NCBI GenBank assembly: GCA_033964015.1
Contig: CM066920.1
Location: forward strand, 11,189,912 to 11,253,911
Length of the DNA: 64,000 bases
Direction of reading: 5' to 3'
From: Scolanthus callimorphus
Lineage: Eukaryota > Cnidaria > Anthozoa > Actiniaria > Edwardsiidae
Shown here piece after piece: positions 43,641 through 58,200 of the stretch (position 1 is the first letter of the stretch; every line of letters starts with the position of its first letter). A program made the position numbers and the translations under genes. The notes below the pieces were generated by a model. That model was not told the origin of the DNA, searched no databases, and saw only the letters and a list, made by a program, of their open reading frames with translations.

Positions 43641-46600
43641 TGGTACGACGGAGCTCCAAATTTCATACCCAAAAAACTACGTGATCCATAAATTTTATAC
43701 CCAAAAAAATAACCAGCTTTTTAAGCCTAAAAAGGCTATTTATACCAGCAAACACATTACGCCCATCCCATTATGTTCCTCCCAAATAGCTTCAGTATAA
43801 GGCAGTATATCTTGATGATCAACTAGCCTGTCAGAAATTTCAACCACAAAAAAATCTCCGCAGATTTTTAAACACCCAAAAAATACCTGGTAGAATTTCA
43901 ACCCAAAAAAATACTTTTACTACAAATTTCATACCCAAAAAATACGTCGGACCCCCCCCCCCCCCCTAATTTTTATATCCAAGTACCCCCCTGGGTTGAG
44001 ACGTTTCCTCTCGCAAAGTAAGGTGCCATCGAGAGCAAAGGGACGGCTTGAATTCAGGCTAGGGGTTTGTTTATCCGAGTTAAGAAACATCCCAGTAAAG
44101 GGAATTCAGTGTTTAATGCATATACATTTTTGCAGACCGACGGTCATTTGACAGGACGCGATCGCCTACGCCAGAGCGTGGTTTCTTCTGCGGGGTATCT
44201 AATCTATTATAACACTAAGTAGACAGTAGTAATACTTTACAATTTACAATAGGCATTTTGTGTATCTACTACAAAGTTCATACTAGGTTTCAGGATGCAA
44301 TGTTTCACAAACGTCCGGTATAGTGTACAAGCATATCTCAAAATCTGAGATTTAAAGTAGTCGTATACACCATGAACCATGCATGAACCATGAACCATGC
44401 ATCATAATGAAGACGCTATTTCTCGTATTTTCCTCGAGTTTGGCAAACCAAACTAAACTAAAACCACCCAATAGCACTTTGTTTACTACTTTGAGACACA
44501 ATTTGGTGCGTGAACCGCTTCGTTTTAGGCAGGAATTACCATGACGACTTATGAAGCATGTTTCATGGTTTTACGTTAATTTAGCATGTGATATGAGTTC
44601 AGCCTCGTGAGCCCACAACATTTTGACCACTTTATTATGTCACTCCGTGGTATACAAGGTAGGATATACCACGGAAAATCAGAGGACATTTGTTTATACC
44701 ACAATAAAAAAGGCAAAAACAAAAACAGCGCGCGCATGACCGAACGGTTCTTCGCGCGCGCAACCAAACGGTGTTTCATTGATGACGAGTTCTCCGCGGT
44801 ATTTACTTTTTGATCAGCACAAAACTGAACATCTTCTTTTATATTTTTTACCTGCTTTGTGAAGACACTGTAATGTCTTCACAACTGTAAAAATATGCTT
44901 AAATTATGCAAGGGAAGTTGACATATGTTTCCCGCAAAAACGTTTGAGAAACAACTGTACCCAAATACAATTTACAAAAGAAAGAGATCACCAAATGCCT
45001 TTTCCGTTCTGACATCCTAGAGAGAGATGCTGTCAGACTGGGAGAGAGGGCGTGTTAGCCCTCCAGGTACGCCCGGTACTCCCGAGACTGCTTTCCCGAC
45101 TGAAGACTTTACCCATCCCAGCATTGGCTACTGGTCGTCAGAGATACCCGTCAACCGTAATCGCTTCTTGGCGTTGGTACCGAAAAACACTATTCCTATC
45201 CCAGCCACAGGCAGAGCTGAGATTGAGAGGAGGAGGTCGTTTGACAAGGAAGGTAAGCCAATGACAGTGCAGTTCGCGAGCGGGGTCAGTCCTGGTCATT
45301 CTCTCGAAACAGAACTGTAGTGCAGTAAAATGACGTTAGTAGTATAGGAATTACCCGTATTTTTTTTTTGCGCAGGAATACTTAAGAAAGATTCGTTGCA
45401 GTAGATCATTAAGAATTTGACCAGTTAGAAGAATTCATTATCAAAGTTCCTGAGATTCACGCACGCCTTTCTGAAAAAGCATCGACCGTTCAGAGAAATG
45501 CAGGGCAACGACCATACTAAAAGGCAACGATGGTTTACGAAAGCGAAACTAGCGGAGGCGGCGTCGTTTTTTTCTCACGCAAGAAGTGTTGGAGTGTATG
45601 CAGATAAGCCGGCTGAGAATTCATGCTACGGCCAGATTAGATTGTCCGATTGCCCTTAGATTCATCTTATCTGTGTGTTTGCAAAAGGAGAGCACGAGGA
45701 AGGTCGGTGGCCACGCGCCCCAAAAGATGATGTTGGCAGAACACAAGGAAACAATGAATGGTAAGTTCGTTTGTGAAGCGCTATTAACAACCTCTTGAAA
45801 ACGTTTTCGTACACGTTGATTGCGATGGGCTGTCTACATAATAATATTTTTATTTTCAGGCGAAAAAGAGATGCAAGATCTCCAGGACAAAGCCCTAGGG
45901 ACTCGCGAAAGGTAATCTGCAAACTGCGAGGTTCATTTATACATCTTATTTGAGTTACCTTGCGACTATCGTACTCTTTGTAAGATATTATCGAAACGCC
46001 AATCTGTGACATTGAATTAACCAAGCATCCAGAACCGCGCAAACAAAGCTAAACTTATAGGAAAGATTTGCTCACTGAGTGAGCGTTCATCGCCTTCGTG
46101 TTTTTTTTTTCAGGATCGACAGCCTCGTGATGCTGATCGTGGCAGACCCAGAATGAGAAACACCCCACCTAGGACGGAAGGTATGCCGGAAAGAGTTGAC
46201 TAAAATGCCTGTGTCAGTCGCCATTTTGACAGCATAGCAACATACGAAGCCGAAGAAAGCATCCATTTCCATCGGCTGACTTAGAGAATATAGAGCACTG
46301 TTCTTATTTGAATTTGGTAAATCAAATCTGAAACTTTGTTTTTAGATGTTTATTAAGAGATTTCTAATTGTTTTCATGCAAACCCTATTTCGTCTTCTAA
46401 TATCAAACGAAAACAATAACAAAGGAGTGGCTGACAGGGGCTCTTTACAGCCATTCTCAGTTACACGCGGTCGCCGGCAACTAAAAAGCTTGCAAGCGAA
46501 AACTCGTTTTTTGTCAAAGTTTCCATAACAACGCACGTGCTTTCGCCGGCTTGTCGCGCTCAGACAAGACAGAAAAAGCGAGTTTTCGCTTGCAAGCTTT

Positions 46601-49600
46601 TTTCCCGGCGACCGCGTGTAAATGAGAATGGCTGTAATGAGGATAATGATGTTACCAATGTTGTTGTTATCGAAAACCAAATTATGCGCTCTTTTTAGAG
46701 TTGGCTCGTGAGAATAGTCACCAGACGGACGCGAGCTTCACAATCGACTCACCCCGCCAGGAAAGAGGGATAAAAAGATCCAGAGAAGAGAAAGACGATC
46801 TGTCTCGTATACTGAAGAACAGAAAACGACAGCGAAAAGTGACCGTATGCTCGTCCAATACAAGCTATGACTTCACGGACTCACAAAACGAACGAAAAAA
46901 TCTCACATTGAGACATGTTTCAAAGGATTCCTTGTATTCACCCCAAAGTACCGAGGGTGACTTTCATGACTTTGACGAGGAGCAAAACCTCGAAGAAGAG
47001 ATTCCAGTAAATCTGGACAATGTTACTCTACAACGTCGCGACACCGAGGATTTACGAGAAGCTCTCAAACGCGGCAGTATCAGGAGAATACAGGGTGTGG
47101 AAAACCACGATCATGCGAAGACCGATGACTCTTTGAAATCCGGTACTACAGGTGAGCCCCTTGAGACAAACGACGGGCTTACGCAGGCGCAGCTTGAAAT
47201 TTTAAAGAAATATGGTTTTAATTATGTAAAGGGTTCCGAAAATGTCATGGCGCAGGATTTCCACTGTGAGCACATTGCAAATACTGCGGTGGCCTCGACC
47301 GTTACAGCATTTGATGAGATTGTAAAGGAGGGATTACAATCTTGTTTTAATGAACGCCAACAGGCCGACAGTGAAAATGTTGCTGCCGGCCAGGGAAACA
47401 CTCAGAGTGTTACTCCGCCTTATATTAATGCAGATATCAACTCGAATGTGATTGGTCGAGCGGATGCTACCACGATTTCCCTGCCACAGGGTACCCGTGA
47501 CCTGGTTTCTCCACCACAGGGTACCCGTGACCTGGTTTCTCCACCACAGGGTACCCGCGACCTGGTTTCTCCACCACAGGGTACCCGCGACCTGGTTTCT
47601 CCACCACAGGGTACCCGTGACCCAAGATTGCTGTGTGGTGCAGATAGTGCTGCATTTGCAGAAGAGTCGAGTCAATTATTGCAGAACAATGTTGCCAATA
47701 ATGAGGCACTAGATGGCATAGCAGCTCTGAACGTTTTGTTACGTTACGCCATGGAGCAAGGAATGCAAGCTGGCAAGGATGCGGCTCAACCATCAGCGTC
47801 CCATAACAAAGGTAGGGCTGTCAAACTCTTCTAGTGAATCACGTCAGCAATAGTAGTGCTAGCTTTTGGAACAGCCTGCTGATTGGTCGATACCTGCTCG
47901 AATGTGTTATTGACAATGCAGACAGCTCATTGCTTACATTAGGACACGCTACCAAAACAATATGGGGTTCAATCGCGAAATTCTCTTCTTTATTGGGGGA
48001 GAGGGGAGATGGGGGCAACTGGTAAATATTTTACCCTGACCCTGGCCTCAGGCGCAGAGGACGTCACAACGCCGTCAGTGCTGACAAAAAATCACGTCAA
48101 ATGCAGTTGGAGAGACATGTGCAGCGTGAACGGCTTTGATTATCCCTTGTTTTCTAAAGCCTCTTGAATAATTTTCCCGCTTAGCCTGATTTTTGCAGTC
48201 GTTGTTTGGCAGAGGAAGAGGCCAAAATGCATGTCATGCAAGTGCTGGATATATTATATGTCTAAAGCCTCATTTACACAACGGAAATTTCTGGCACGGC
48301 TCGGATAAAAACGGTTCTGGGACTACCTCGCCACGCAGTCCCGGCATGGATGAAATTTCGGTCAGGCTCTGACAAAATTTAGTACGGCAAAGCCATTTAC
48401 ACAGCGCAAATATACCCGAGTCGTGCCATTAAATTTAGTACCCGTACCGCTTTTTATCCGAGCCGTGCCAAAAAATCACTATCGTGTAAATGGGGCTTAA
48501 GGCACTTGGACGGAACAGCGCAACCGCAGCGCGTCGATCGACTTTGACTTTAGTAATTTTCCCGGCTAGCCTGATTGTTGCAGTTTGTTATTTTATGGCA
48601 GAGGAACAGGCTAAGGTGGCGAAGACAGTTCACAGGAGACAGTCTTTCTTCTATGTATTCGACCCAGAACCGGAGCCCGACCAGGAGTGCGAGGCAGTTA
48701 AGGTTAGTAAACAAACGTAGTGAGATTGTCCGTAAGAGATTGGACAGTTGCAAAAACGTTCTGCTTCTCCTGTTGAGGACTGCAGTCTCAGCTACCCTTT
48801 CTGGTAATTTGTAGTTGTACCTGGAATTCCAGTGAATTTCTTCATGATCACCCTGGAATTAATAATTACCCACCCTTAAAATCCACATTTTTGGGATACC
48901 CCACCTGGAATTTTACTCCTGTGATAGAATACGGGACAGCTGTGACTGTCCATTGATTCGCCTCGTCATGTCACCTCCACAGATCTCAAGACAGGGTCAA
49001 GAACCCCCCCCCCCCCCCCCAGAAATGTTTCCATTTCGTCCCATTATTATAATATACTCACTGTGTAGTATTCGACAGGGACACCGAAATTAGCGTTGTG
49101 GAGTTGCGCAGTGAACACAAATGTTTGGACTTACTTTGTAATCTCGTATATTCATAGAACTACATGCAGAAAACTGGCGCTGTCTATCTCGACGCAACAG
49201 ATCCAGCTAATCTTCATAAGCTTAGAGATGGAGAAATGAGAATACTGATACGACGGCGATACGCGAATGCAGTCCACAGGTACGTATCTGTTAATAGCTA
49301 TTAAATAGCATATATTTAACAATTAGTCTTCGAGGGCGCGGTGATTATCGGCGAATCGAGATGACTATTCACCGATAGTCACGGAGCCGTGACTCATAAT
49401 ATTCTTAGACAAAAAAAGTTTTTGTTGGACTTTGTCTCTGATCATACCAAAACTCGCGCGCGCACTCCCAGTGCTTTTAATGTTAAAGTCACCAGTACGT
49501 GATTATGGCAAGAGAAAACAAAACTTCACCAATCAGCGCGCGGAATTTCTTATAGTCAATTAAGTAGCTATACTAAATAGCCTTAGAACGCATGATGTTT

Positions 49601-52600
49601 CTAGCACTATTGCGTCTCTCTTCTGGGATTGAGACTTTGCTCGGTAGATTTATCAGATGTAGCCCAAATATTATAGTTCAAGAGTCCGATTTTAGAAAGC
49701 AAAGAGGGTAAATTCTCAAAGACCTAAATACGAAAAAATATGTTTTACATATTTTAGAAGTGTTGATTGTAGCGACACCAACTTGGTACTGACATTGCAC
49801 ACCAAATGCCGGTCCTGCTATTTGTTGAAATAATAAGAGTAGCGTTTTGGCTTGCTCATGACATTGGGATACTTTTGCAAGCATCATGTCGACTTTAGCG
49901 AGCATGAAGTGTGAATTATGAAAAATGATGGTAGAATCGGGTTTTTCGTCGACCATAGGATCGTGATATGTGTCTAATTCATTGTTTATTACTATCTTCA
50001 GACTAAAGAATCTCTATAAACTGAAGCAGCATCCATATGTCAAGTTCGCATTCTTTAACAACGTGCATGGTAAGAAATTATACAAATTTGTATTCGTCTT
50101 CCTTCTAATCTGGCCCATTTTAATCCAGACTGTCTTTGATCCAAAGTTGCTGACTTATGCGCAACACAGTACTTGTAAGGAAATAATTATAGAAAAAACG
50201 GCATTCAGCTCTGTCCTTGAGAACTTTCCTATACCGTATTTACTCGAATAAGTGTCGCGCCGCTTTTTACATTTTCCGTGCTTTAAATGCGGCGCTTGCA
50301 CTGTGGGCTGAGGTTATTCAAGACTTGACATGACCTTGTAAATGGTGCATTATGTGCATAGAAAAGCGTAAATTTTACTATAGTGAAAAATCATTTTGTT
50401 CTTCCTGAAGAGTTCCAAACTAAGTTATAAGAGAAAATTGAAATCTCATTCTGACTAATGTTTTTTTCCCGTTAACGAGCAACCTTGATAATGATGCCGC
50501 GCTAATCGAAACGGCGCTTATTCGAGTTAATACGGTATTTCAAAAACTTCCCTTGGACACTTCTCATACAAACGTGAAGTTCTCCTGAAAGGGCAACCAC
50601 TAGAATTCTCTTCCTAGACTCAGTTGAAATTACATCAGCGTATAATATAGAATTTCTCGGCGGGTGTTCTCGACGAGTGCTAGCTCGAGAATTTCTCGAC
50701 TAATTTTTAGTTTTATTCTATAGACGTGGTTAAGAAGACCCGTCAGTACAGCGCCATATTCCAGTGTGGAGGAGTGCTTATCCCAGATGACGCCATTCTA
50801 CGGACATGCGATCCGGGTAAGGAACCTCTACGTCACGTGGCCTTAAAGAGCTTGTGTCAGCCGCCATTTTGACAGCATAGCAACATACCAAGTAGGAGAA
50901 AGCATCCATTTCCATCGGCTGATTTAGAGAATATAGAGCATGTACTCGATTGGATTTCTACACGTAATTCGTCTTCTAATATCGAACGAAAACAATAACA
51001 AAGGAGTGGCTGGCACGGCTCTTTATATATGTATAATGAATGGTAATGAGCTAAAACTGTCAACAAAAGATCCTCCTATACTACTGCTTTACCAACCAGC
51101 GTGTTGCTTTTTTGTTATTTTATTTATCAGTGTATTTGGAAGCACTTTTCCTACTGATCGCGGAGCAGAACGAGGCTCATCAAAAGATGTTCTGGGTTAT
51201 GAATATCAGAAGCTTGGCGTACAAGAAGCTCGGATGCAACAGGTGAGAAGTAGGAAAAATCCATCATGGCCGAAACGTATAAGTTTCTGCTCATGCTTAA
51301 GGTTACTGAGAACCTTCGCGCACGTGTTCGAAAAAAAAAATCATACACGTCCTTAGTTTAACCAAAACATATCAACCTATATATCGCTGGAAAGGTTATA
51401 GAATGGACTAGCGAACTATGGCAAAAAGAATTATTTTTTTCATAATTAGAAATTTTTTTAAGGTTTTATTAAAAATTCGGGTGTGAGAGTTTCAAGAGAT
51501 AACGCTGACGAACGGCTAGACCTTGACTCCCAAGTAACACATTGTTTTAATCCTTAAATGTGTTTCTCAAAAACCGTGTCTGCGTTTTTTAAAATTTTGC
51601 TTTGCTCAAAAGTTATCGAACTTTTAAATTTCGAAGGTCAAATTTTGTAGAATTTTCACGCTCTAAAAATTTAAAAAATTCATAACTGTTGAACTAAACA
51701 AAATTTAAAAAATCGCAGACACGGTTTTGAGAAACACCTTTAAGGATTAAAACAATGTGTTACTTGGGAGTCATGGTCCAGCAATTCGACAGCGTTAGCT
51801 CGTGAAAATAGCACACCAAAATATTTAATCAATGCTTTAAAAAAATTTACAGGTATCAATAAGTGATTTATTTTTGCCATAGCCCGCTAGTCCATTCTAT
51901 AAGCTTTCCAACGATATATAGGTTGACATATTTTGGTTAAACTAAGGACGTGTATGATTTTTTTTTTCGAACAACTTGCGCGAAGGTTCTCAGTAACCTT
52001 AACTCGACAATCAATACAGCTCGGTATACACTAGGGGGACCTGTTGCAGGGACTAGTCCCATGCAATCCCCTACCATTTGTACGTCACATTTTCGGCCGT
52101 GGGACAAGTCCGGTTTGGTTTGTGGGACTAGTGGAAGGGACTAGAGTACAGTGCATTGCAGCTTGCTTCAGGGACTCGCCTAACTAGTCTGTGCAGGGTT
52201 TACAGTGTTGTGCGCGGCACCTTGAACACCAGACAAAGTTTTTTTAACATGCACTTGTTGAAAACTTGAGTTTGCGGTACCGCGCGCAGCACTAACGTAT
52301 TGAAAGATTACAAAGGAAGGTACTGGCTTGAATAGAGTACTCAAGTGTGACGTCATCAATTTGAGAAACCTTGAATTTCCGATTTTAGTCCACGAATAAT
52401 GAAAGACAAAGTGGAAAGAGAATCGGATGCAAAAAATGAGGCAAATCGGTTGAAACGCGACCAAGATATGGTCACCTGAATACATAATTTTCTTTAACAA
52501 ATCACTATATTTTGGACTGCGTTCAAAACTTTATGAACGCAACCAAAAATACAGTGATTTCTCAAAGAAAATTATGTATTCAGGGGGCCATATCTCGGTC

Positions 52601-55215
52601 GCGTTTCAACCGATTTGCCTCAATTTTGGTGTGTAACATTCATTATTATGCTCTTTCCAAATCCAAGGACAAATATGGAAGTCACTATATCCCAATGCTT
52701 GAAACCAGAACAGACCCAAATACTTAGATTTTTCAGAAAACTTCAAAGAAAAAAAGCTTATAAAAATTATTGCTGATTTGATCCTGGACCAACATCATTA
52801 TAAACCCGAGACTCTAACCACTAGACTACGAGAGAGTTTGCTGGTCAGGTCACTAATTTTATGGCATTTTATGTAATTTATCATATATAGAACGAGGAAT
52901 ATACAGTAAAAATCATATCTAAACAAACCAAAACCCCATCCTTACTCTAATCCCTAACAAATTAGACAGTTATGACAGTTCTCTTCATTTCTTGAATAAA
53001 ACGAAGTATGATAAAAGATTTATATAGATTTATATAGATTTCTGGTTTCAACCATTGGGATATAGTGATTTCCGACAAATATTGCTAAATCGAAAATTTG
53101 TTTTTTGTGACGTCATCACTTGACTACTCTTATAGAAGCGCAAGGATAAAGCGACAACTGTGTCCCGGGCCAGCTCAGAGGCGAAGGGAGCGACTAGGAG
53201 GGTTTTTAAAGAGCCCTAGTCAGCCACTCATTTGTTATTGTTTTCGTTCGGTATTAAAAGACAAATTACGTGTTGAAATATCTTACCACTGTATGCATTG
53301 CTACGCGACCTTCAAAAATCACTGTTGCGATTGGCGATTTTACGCAAGAAAAGTTTAATAGCGGAGCTCCTTAGCGGCCGAAGGCCGCAGAGCGGAGCAC
53401 CATAGGTATCGCAGGAAGAGTTCAATAGCTCAAAACAGAACTCAGGTATACGATTGACATGATTTTCATGGTTCAGCGGTATTCTCTGGTATTGCGGGCG
53501 CGTCCGTGCGTGTTTGCGCGCCCATACCACAGGCAACCCGGAACTGTCTGTCATTTTTCTGCAGGACTCTGTCTGTACAGAGTTTTTTCTAACTAATAAA
53601 AAATCGATGACCACACGAGAACATTGAAGAGAGAATTTTAATAGAAGAGCAGAAAGAAATTTGAGGAATATGTAACCGGGAGCTCCGCTTTTAGCCAGTG
53701 GCTAAATCTATATATTATCAATTTTCTTAAACAGAGAGTTAAACATTCTAGGCAAGGAAGCCAAAGGATAGCTTAAAACCACTTTGGTTGATTTTGCAAT
53801 CGATATCGATCCAGTAAAGCAGCCGAATCCAGCGTTTGGTTTGATTGACGGCTAAAAATCGCCAATCGCCCATCGCAACATTGAATTTTGAGGTCGCGTA
53901 GCAATGCATACAGTGGTAATAAACATCTAAAAACAAAATTTCAGATTTGATTTACCGAATTCAATCGATAAACATTGCTCTATATTCTCTAAATCAGCCG
54001 ATGGAAATGGATGCTTTCTCCGATTTAGTCATTCTCGTTCCCAGAGCTCCCCAGCTCGTCTGCTCGCAGGGGAGGCTCTGGGGACATCCACTTGAGGGCC
54101 GTCACTGATTGGTTGATTTTGAGTGTTGGAGCATGCGCTGAAAGGTCTTTCTCTCAGCTGCTCTGTCTTAAATCTCGCGCATGCGTCAGTGGCTGTCACC
54201 AGAGCCTCCCCCGCGAGGTTACGAGCCGGGGAGCTCTGGGTTCGAGAATGCGATTTAGTATGTTGCTATGCTGTCAAAATGGCGGCTGACACAGGCTCTT
54301 TAACTGGCACGTTTATGACTCGTTTATGATCGGCTAGTTGTATTTGGTCTTACTACAGTCAATTTGAATTCGCTTTATTGTTATTTTTCAATTGATAGAC
54401 CTCTCTGTTGGCGTGACTCGTTCGTTCTTGATTTGCTTCGCAAGTACCGCACAGAGGGCTACGTCAACATTATCAACAGGGTAAGTTCCTCGTGGACCAC
54501 TAGATCAAGTAATTAACACTTATTGGATGAGGTTGAGCATGATAGTGAGATTTGTGTTATCTGCCGAAGCGAAGCTGAGGCGGATAACACTAACTCGAGG
54601 CGTTGACAAATCTCATTATCATGCGAAAACCGAATTCAATAATTGTTTTATTATTCAGCAACAAGGAATTCTTACCTAGCTAAACGAAGTCGATGATGAG
54701 GCCTTGCAAGGCGAAACGGTTTTTTAACTTCAGCTTACGTCTATTACTATTTTCCTCTTCGTATTCAATTGAAATAGCCATTGTTGATGTTTAGATATCC
54801 TGAGCAATGATCTCTCGGCAAAAAGCATAGCAGATTCAACGAGAATATTGGCTAAATTGGCTTTCGCCTTCGAAATGAAAACCGGCTAAACCTATTGGCT
54901 TGCGTTAACGAAAAATATCGAGCTAGAAAAAGGTGTTTTGAATGCTCGTTTCGTACCTTGTCAATCTATTATAACATACGGTAGGGGTATTAAGAAAAAG
55001 GCACCAGGCGCACTTTATTTGACAACTACAACATTTCGAGGAGATGTCACATGATTTTATTTCAATATTTACATTTACGTATAATTTTTACAGCGACAAC
55101 GTTGCATGTTTCTTTCACAGTATCGCACATGACTAGAGCTTGGATCGCCTGTGGTCTCCTCGCAGCCGTCCGCTACGGTCACGTGTCACGCTACGGTCTC
55201 CCCCGTCCCAAGCGT

Positions 55216-55246
<31 letters not shown>

Positions 55247-58200
55247 GGGGGAGCGTAGCGTGACACCCGTCCGTGCGGCTGCGAGGAGACCATATGTAAA
55301 CACGCCCTTAGAACGATTGGGTATTTAGGGAAAGATCGACGTATTGAAAACCGGTATGCGACAATAGAACGTGCACATTGCATAGAGTAAAGCATACAAA
55401 CATTTGGCACATTGTTTTCTCGCCTGTAGAATTACGTGACTGAAACGATGGCTTCCGTTCAGCGGTACCTGGATACAGCCCTCAAACAACAGCTAGAGCT
55501 CCTGTCTGTCTACCGACACTTCATACTTCTGTCAGGTAAAGAGAGATTAAAGAAATGCCAGACCAACTTCATTAGAGAAATGGAAATAAGGAATTAACCT
55601 TACAACTGTTAGTGTAAGCTAATAGGCCTTTTGCACTTAGAGGTAACGTGACCCAGTCGCCCTTTTAAATGAGCGCTTTTTGCTCAAATGATGCGCAGAA
55701 ATGAAAAGAGCATGGTGATTTTAGTAAAAAGCCAGAGTTTCATATTTCTACGATGCATACTACTCTTCCCAGTAGACCGTTACACCTCTCGATTTTTCTG
55801 CGCGCCGGCGGCAGTCTAAAATTGATTGCGTGATCAACTTTTTTGTACCACGTGATGGGTTGCTTGTGTATCACGTGATCAACCGTTTTGGCCGTAGACT
55901 TCGTTTGAATGCAGAAAAACAATGAACTCTCAAAGTTTACGCCCACAAACATTGATCATGTGGTACATAAGCAACTCATCACGTGGTACAAAAAAAGTGA
56001 TCACGCGATCAATTTTAGACAGCCGGCGGGCTGAAAAACCGAGAGGTGTAACGGTCTACTGGGAAGAGTAGTACGTGAAATGAGAGAGCAAAGCTGCTTA
56101 TTTTACTAGGAAACCCAAGGCCGTAGCTAGAAATTTTTGTCTGGGGCGGCAAGCCTTGGTCGTTCTTTGTATTTGCTTGGGGGCAGGCAGGTTTTTTTAC
56201 ATGTTGACACTAACAATTTTACTTCGCTGGGGGACAACTGCCCCCCTCTGTCCCCCCGCTAGCTACGGCACTGAAACCTCTGAATTAAGTAATCATCCAT
56301 GCAATAACTAGGCAAACCTCCATTGTTCTACGGCATTGAAGGTTCCCCACGTGGGATATGTCCTATTTTTTACCACAGAAATTTATCATGACTAGTAACA
56401 TGATAAAAGTGAAAAATTGATAGTTTTCGACTTGCTTTATGGCAACAAAAAGTATCTAGACCAATCAGATTACAGAAGAACAAAGGAGTGTGAATCAGCA
56501 TTTTACACTAGGTTTCCCACATAAAAAGTCTTTTAAAATTCCATATCCTGTTTCTGAGTACCACATGTGCTTATATATCCCTAAAAATCCTCAGACAAGT
56601 TTTTCTAGCATAGTGAATTTACTGATTTTATTGTCTAAGCCAATGAAATTGCCTATATTTTCAATAGAAATTGCATTCCAGCATGCTTTGCCGTTGGCTT
56701 GCCTAGTTCTTATACGGACCATTACTTAATAGGATTGCCAAATACACTTGCTAACTGATGAAGTCTCTCCGAGCACAATGCCCTGGTGCTAAGGCGTCTT
56801 ATGATTATTTTGCAGATATTTTGAGGCATCGGCCAGAAGTGCAATGGTTCATTGGACGTGGGGTAAGTATCATCGAAAACCAAGCGTTCGTTACTAAGAG
56901 TAAGGAGATCGCAAGAATACCCCCTTCCGGGGAATTTCCTCATAAAGGACCCTCCCCTGGAATTATTCTGGCAAAATACCCCTGGCAAATCTATTTTGGG
57001 ATAAAATGTCCCTGGGAAATTCCCCTTGGAATTTCCAAGCGCCAGACACACCCCTTACGTGGAATTTTCAGTGTCCAATATACCCTCCATTTATAGAAAC
57101 TTTTTCGTGGGTCGTCAACCCCCCAAAATCATACCCCCTACCCCCAGAAGTCAAATGGTCGGCCCCCTAGAAACTTTTCCGTGGGTTTTCAACCCCCGGT
57201 TCGGTTTAAAAATGCAATAAGCCTACTTGGAGTTTAAATTTCGTGTTCAGTGTGCATGCTTTTTTAGTCCGAATTCCTTGATTTCTTTTGGCTAAGGGGC
57301 CGATTACATGGAGAATTTCAGCCCGGGCTGAGATTTCAGCCCGGGTAGGGGGGCTGAATCGCTAGCCCGGCCTTCTTGACAAATACATGTAATACGAAAT
57401 TTACGATTACATGAAGAAAATCTCAGCCCGGGTTGAAATTCGGCCCGGGCTAAAAATCCTGGCCCGGTCAGAGCGACCCGGGCTAGGATTCTCAGCCCGG
57501 GTTGTTTGGCGAATTTCACCATGTAATCGCAGCAGAATTTCAGCCCGGGCTGGAAATTTGCGCTCATGCTGTCTTATATCCAGCGTAAAAGCCAAATGAC
57601 ATGCGCTTTAGTTGCAAGATGGCGCTGGGATTTAAAACAGCCCGGGCTGAAATGCCACATATAATCACAACAAAAAATCAGCCCGGTCGCCTGGCTGAAA
57701 CCTCAGCCCGGGCTGAAATTCTCCATGTAATCGGCCCCTAAAAGAAAAATATATAAATGAGAACTTGAGGTTGACTGTTGTCTTAATTTTTAAGCTTCGG
57801 TTGGCATTTTTTTATTATTTTACTGCATCACCTGAAATGGTCTAAAATCCTTAATTCGTCTCTACAGATTGGGTTCATGAATATAAAAGAGTACTTCCAC
57901 ATGTTTGCCGGGTGAGTGATCTTGTCGGAAATGATTATCTAGGATCTGTTGCTACTAATTGTATCGGTTTTAGTCAAAGACGTCTAAGGCCTGTTTCAAA
58001 CGTCGTTCTTTTGCTGCGTCGAATCCAATTCAGCCGACTGGTTTTCTCCTTTTCACAACAAAAGGAAGAATAATCAAGAAAAACAAACTTTACATTCCTT
58101 TTTGTTTTGCTATGACTCATCTAGATTTACCTTTTGCACTAGATAAAGTTTCCTAGAAGCTGCAAATGAAATTTCTAACAATTAGATTCGACGAGGCAAA

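Larger units (their letters stand above)
53206..54302. mobile_element. TTAA-flanked MITE carrying other nested MITEs
   Basis: The outer element starts TTAAAGAGCCCTAGTCAGCC and ends GGCGGCTGACACAGGCTCTT-TAA, the inverse of the copy at 50844. Its body is split. A TACCACTGTATGCATTGC element occupies 53284-53918, itself interrupted by a GGAGCTCC-ended segment (53359-53697). A third hairpin sits at 54028-54252. The nesting gives the order of insertion. Confidence 0.8.

Noticed and set aside
47334..47793. Antisense open frames with repeated WRNQV and GYPVVEKPG words
   Set aside because: A 30-base repeat keeps several frames open on both strands. The sense frame has matching splice phases and nuclear-signal context, so the antisense ones are shadows.
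51143..51242. Alternative start of TASOR exon 24 at AG 51142
   Set aside because: The upstream AG at 51130 has a better pyrimidine tract and keeps frame, adding VYLE, which fits the conserved block.
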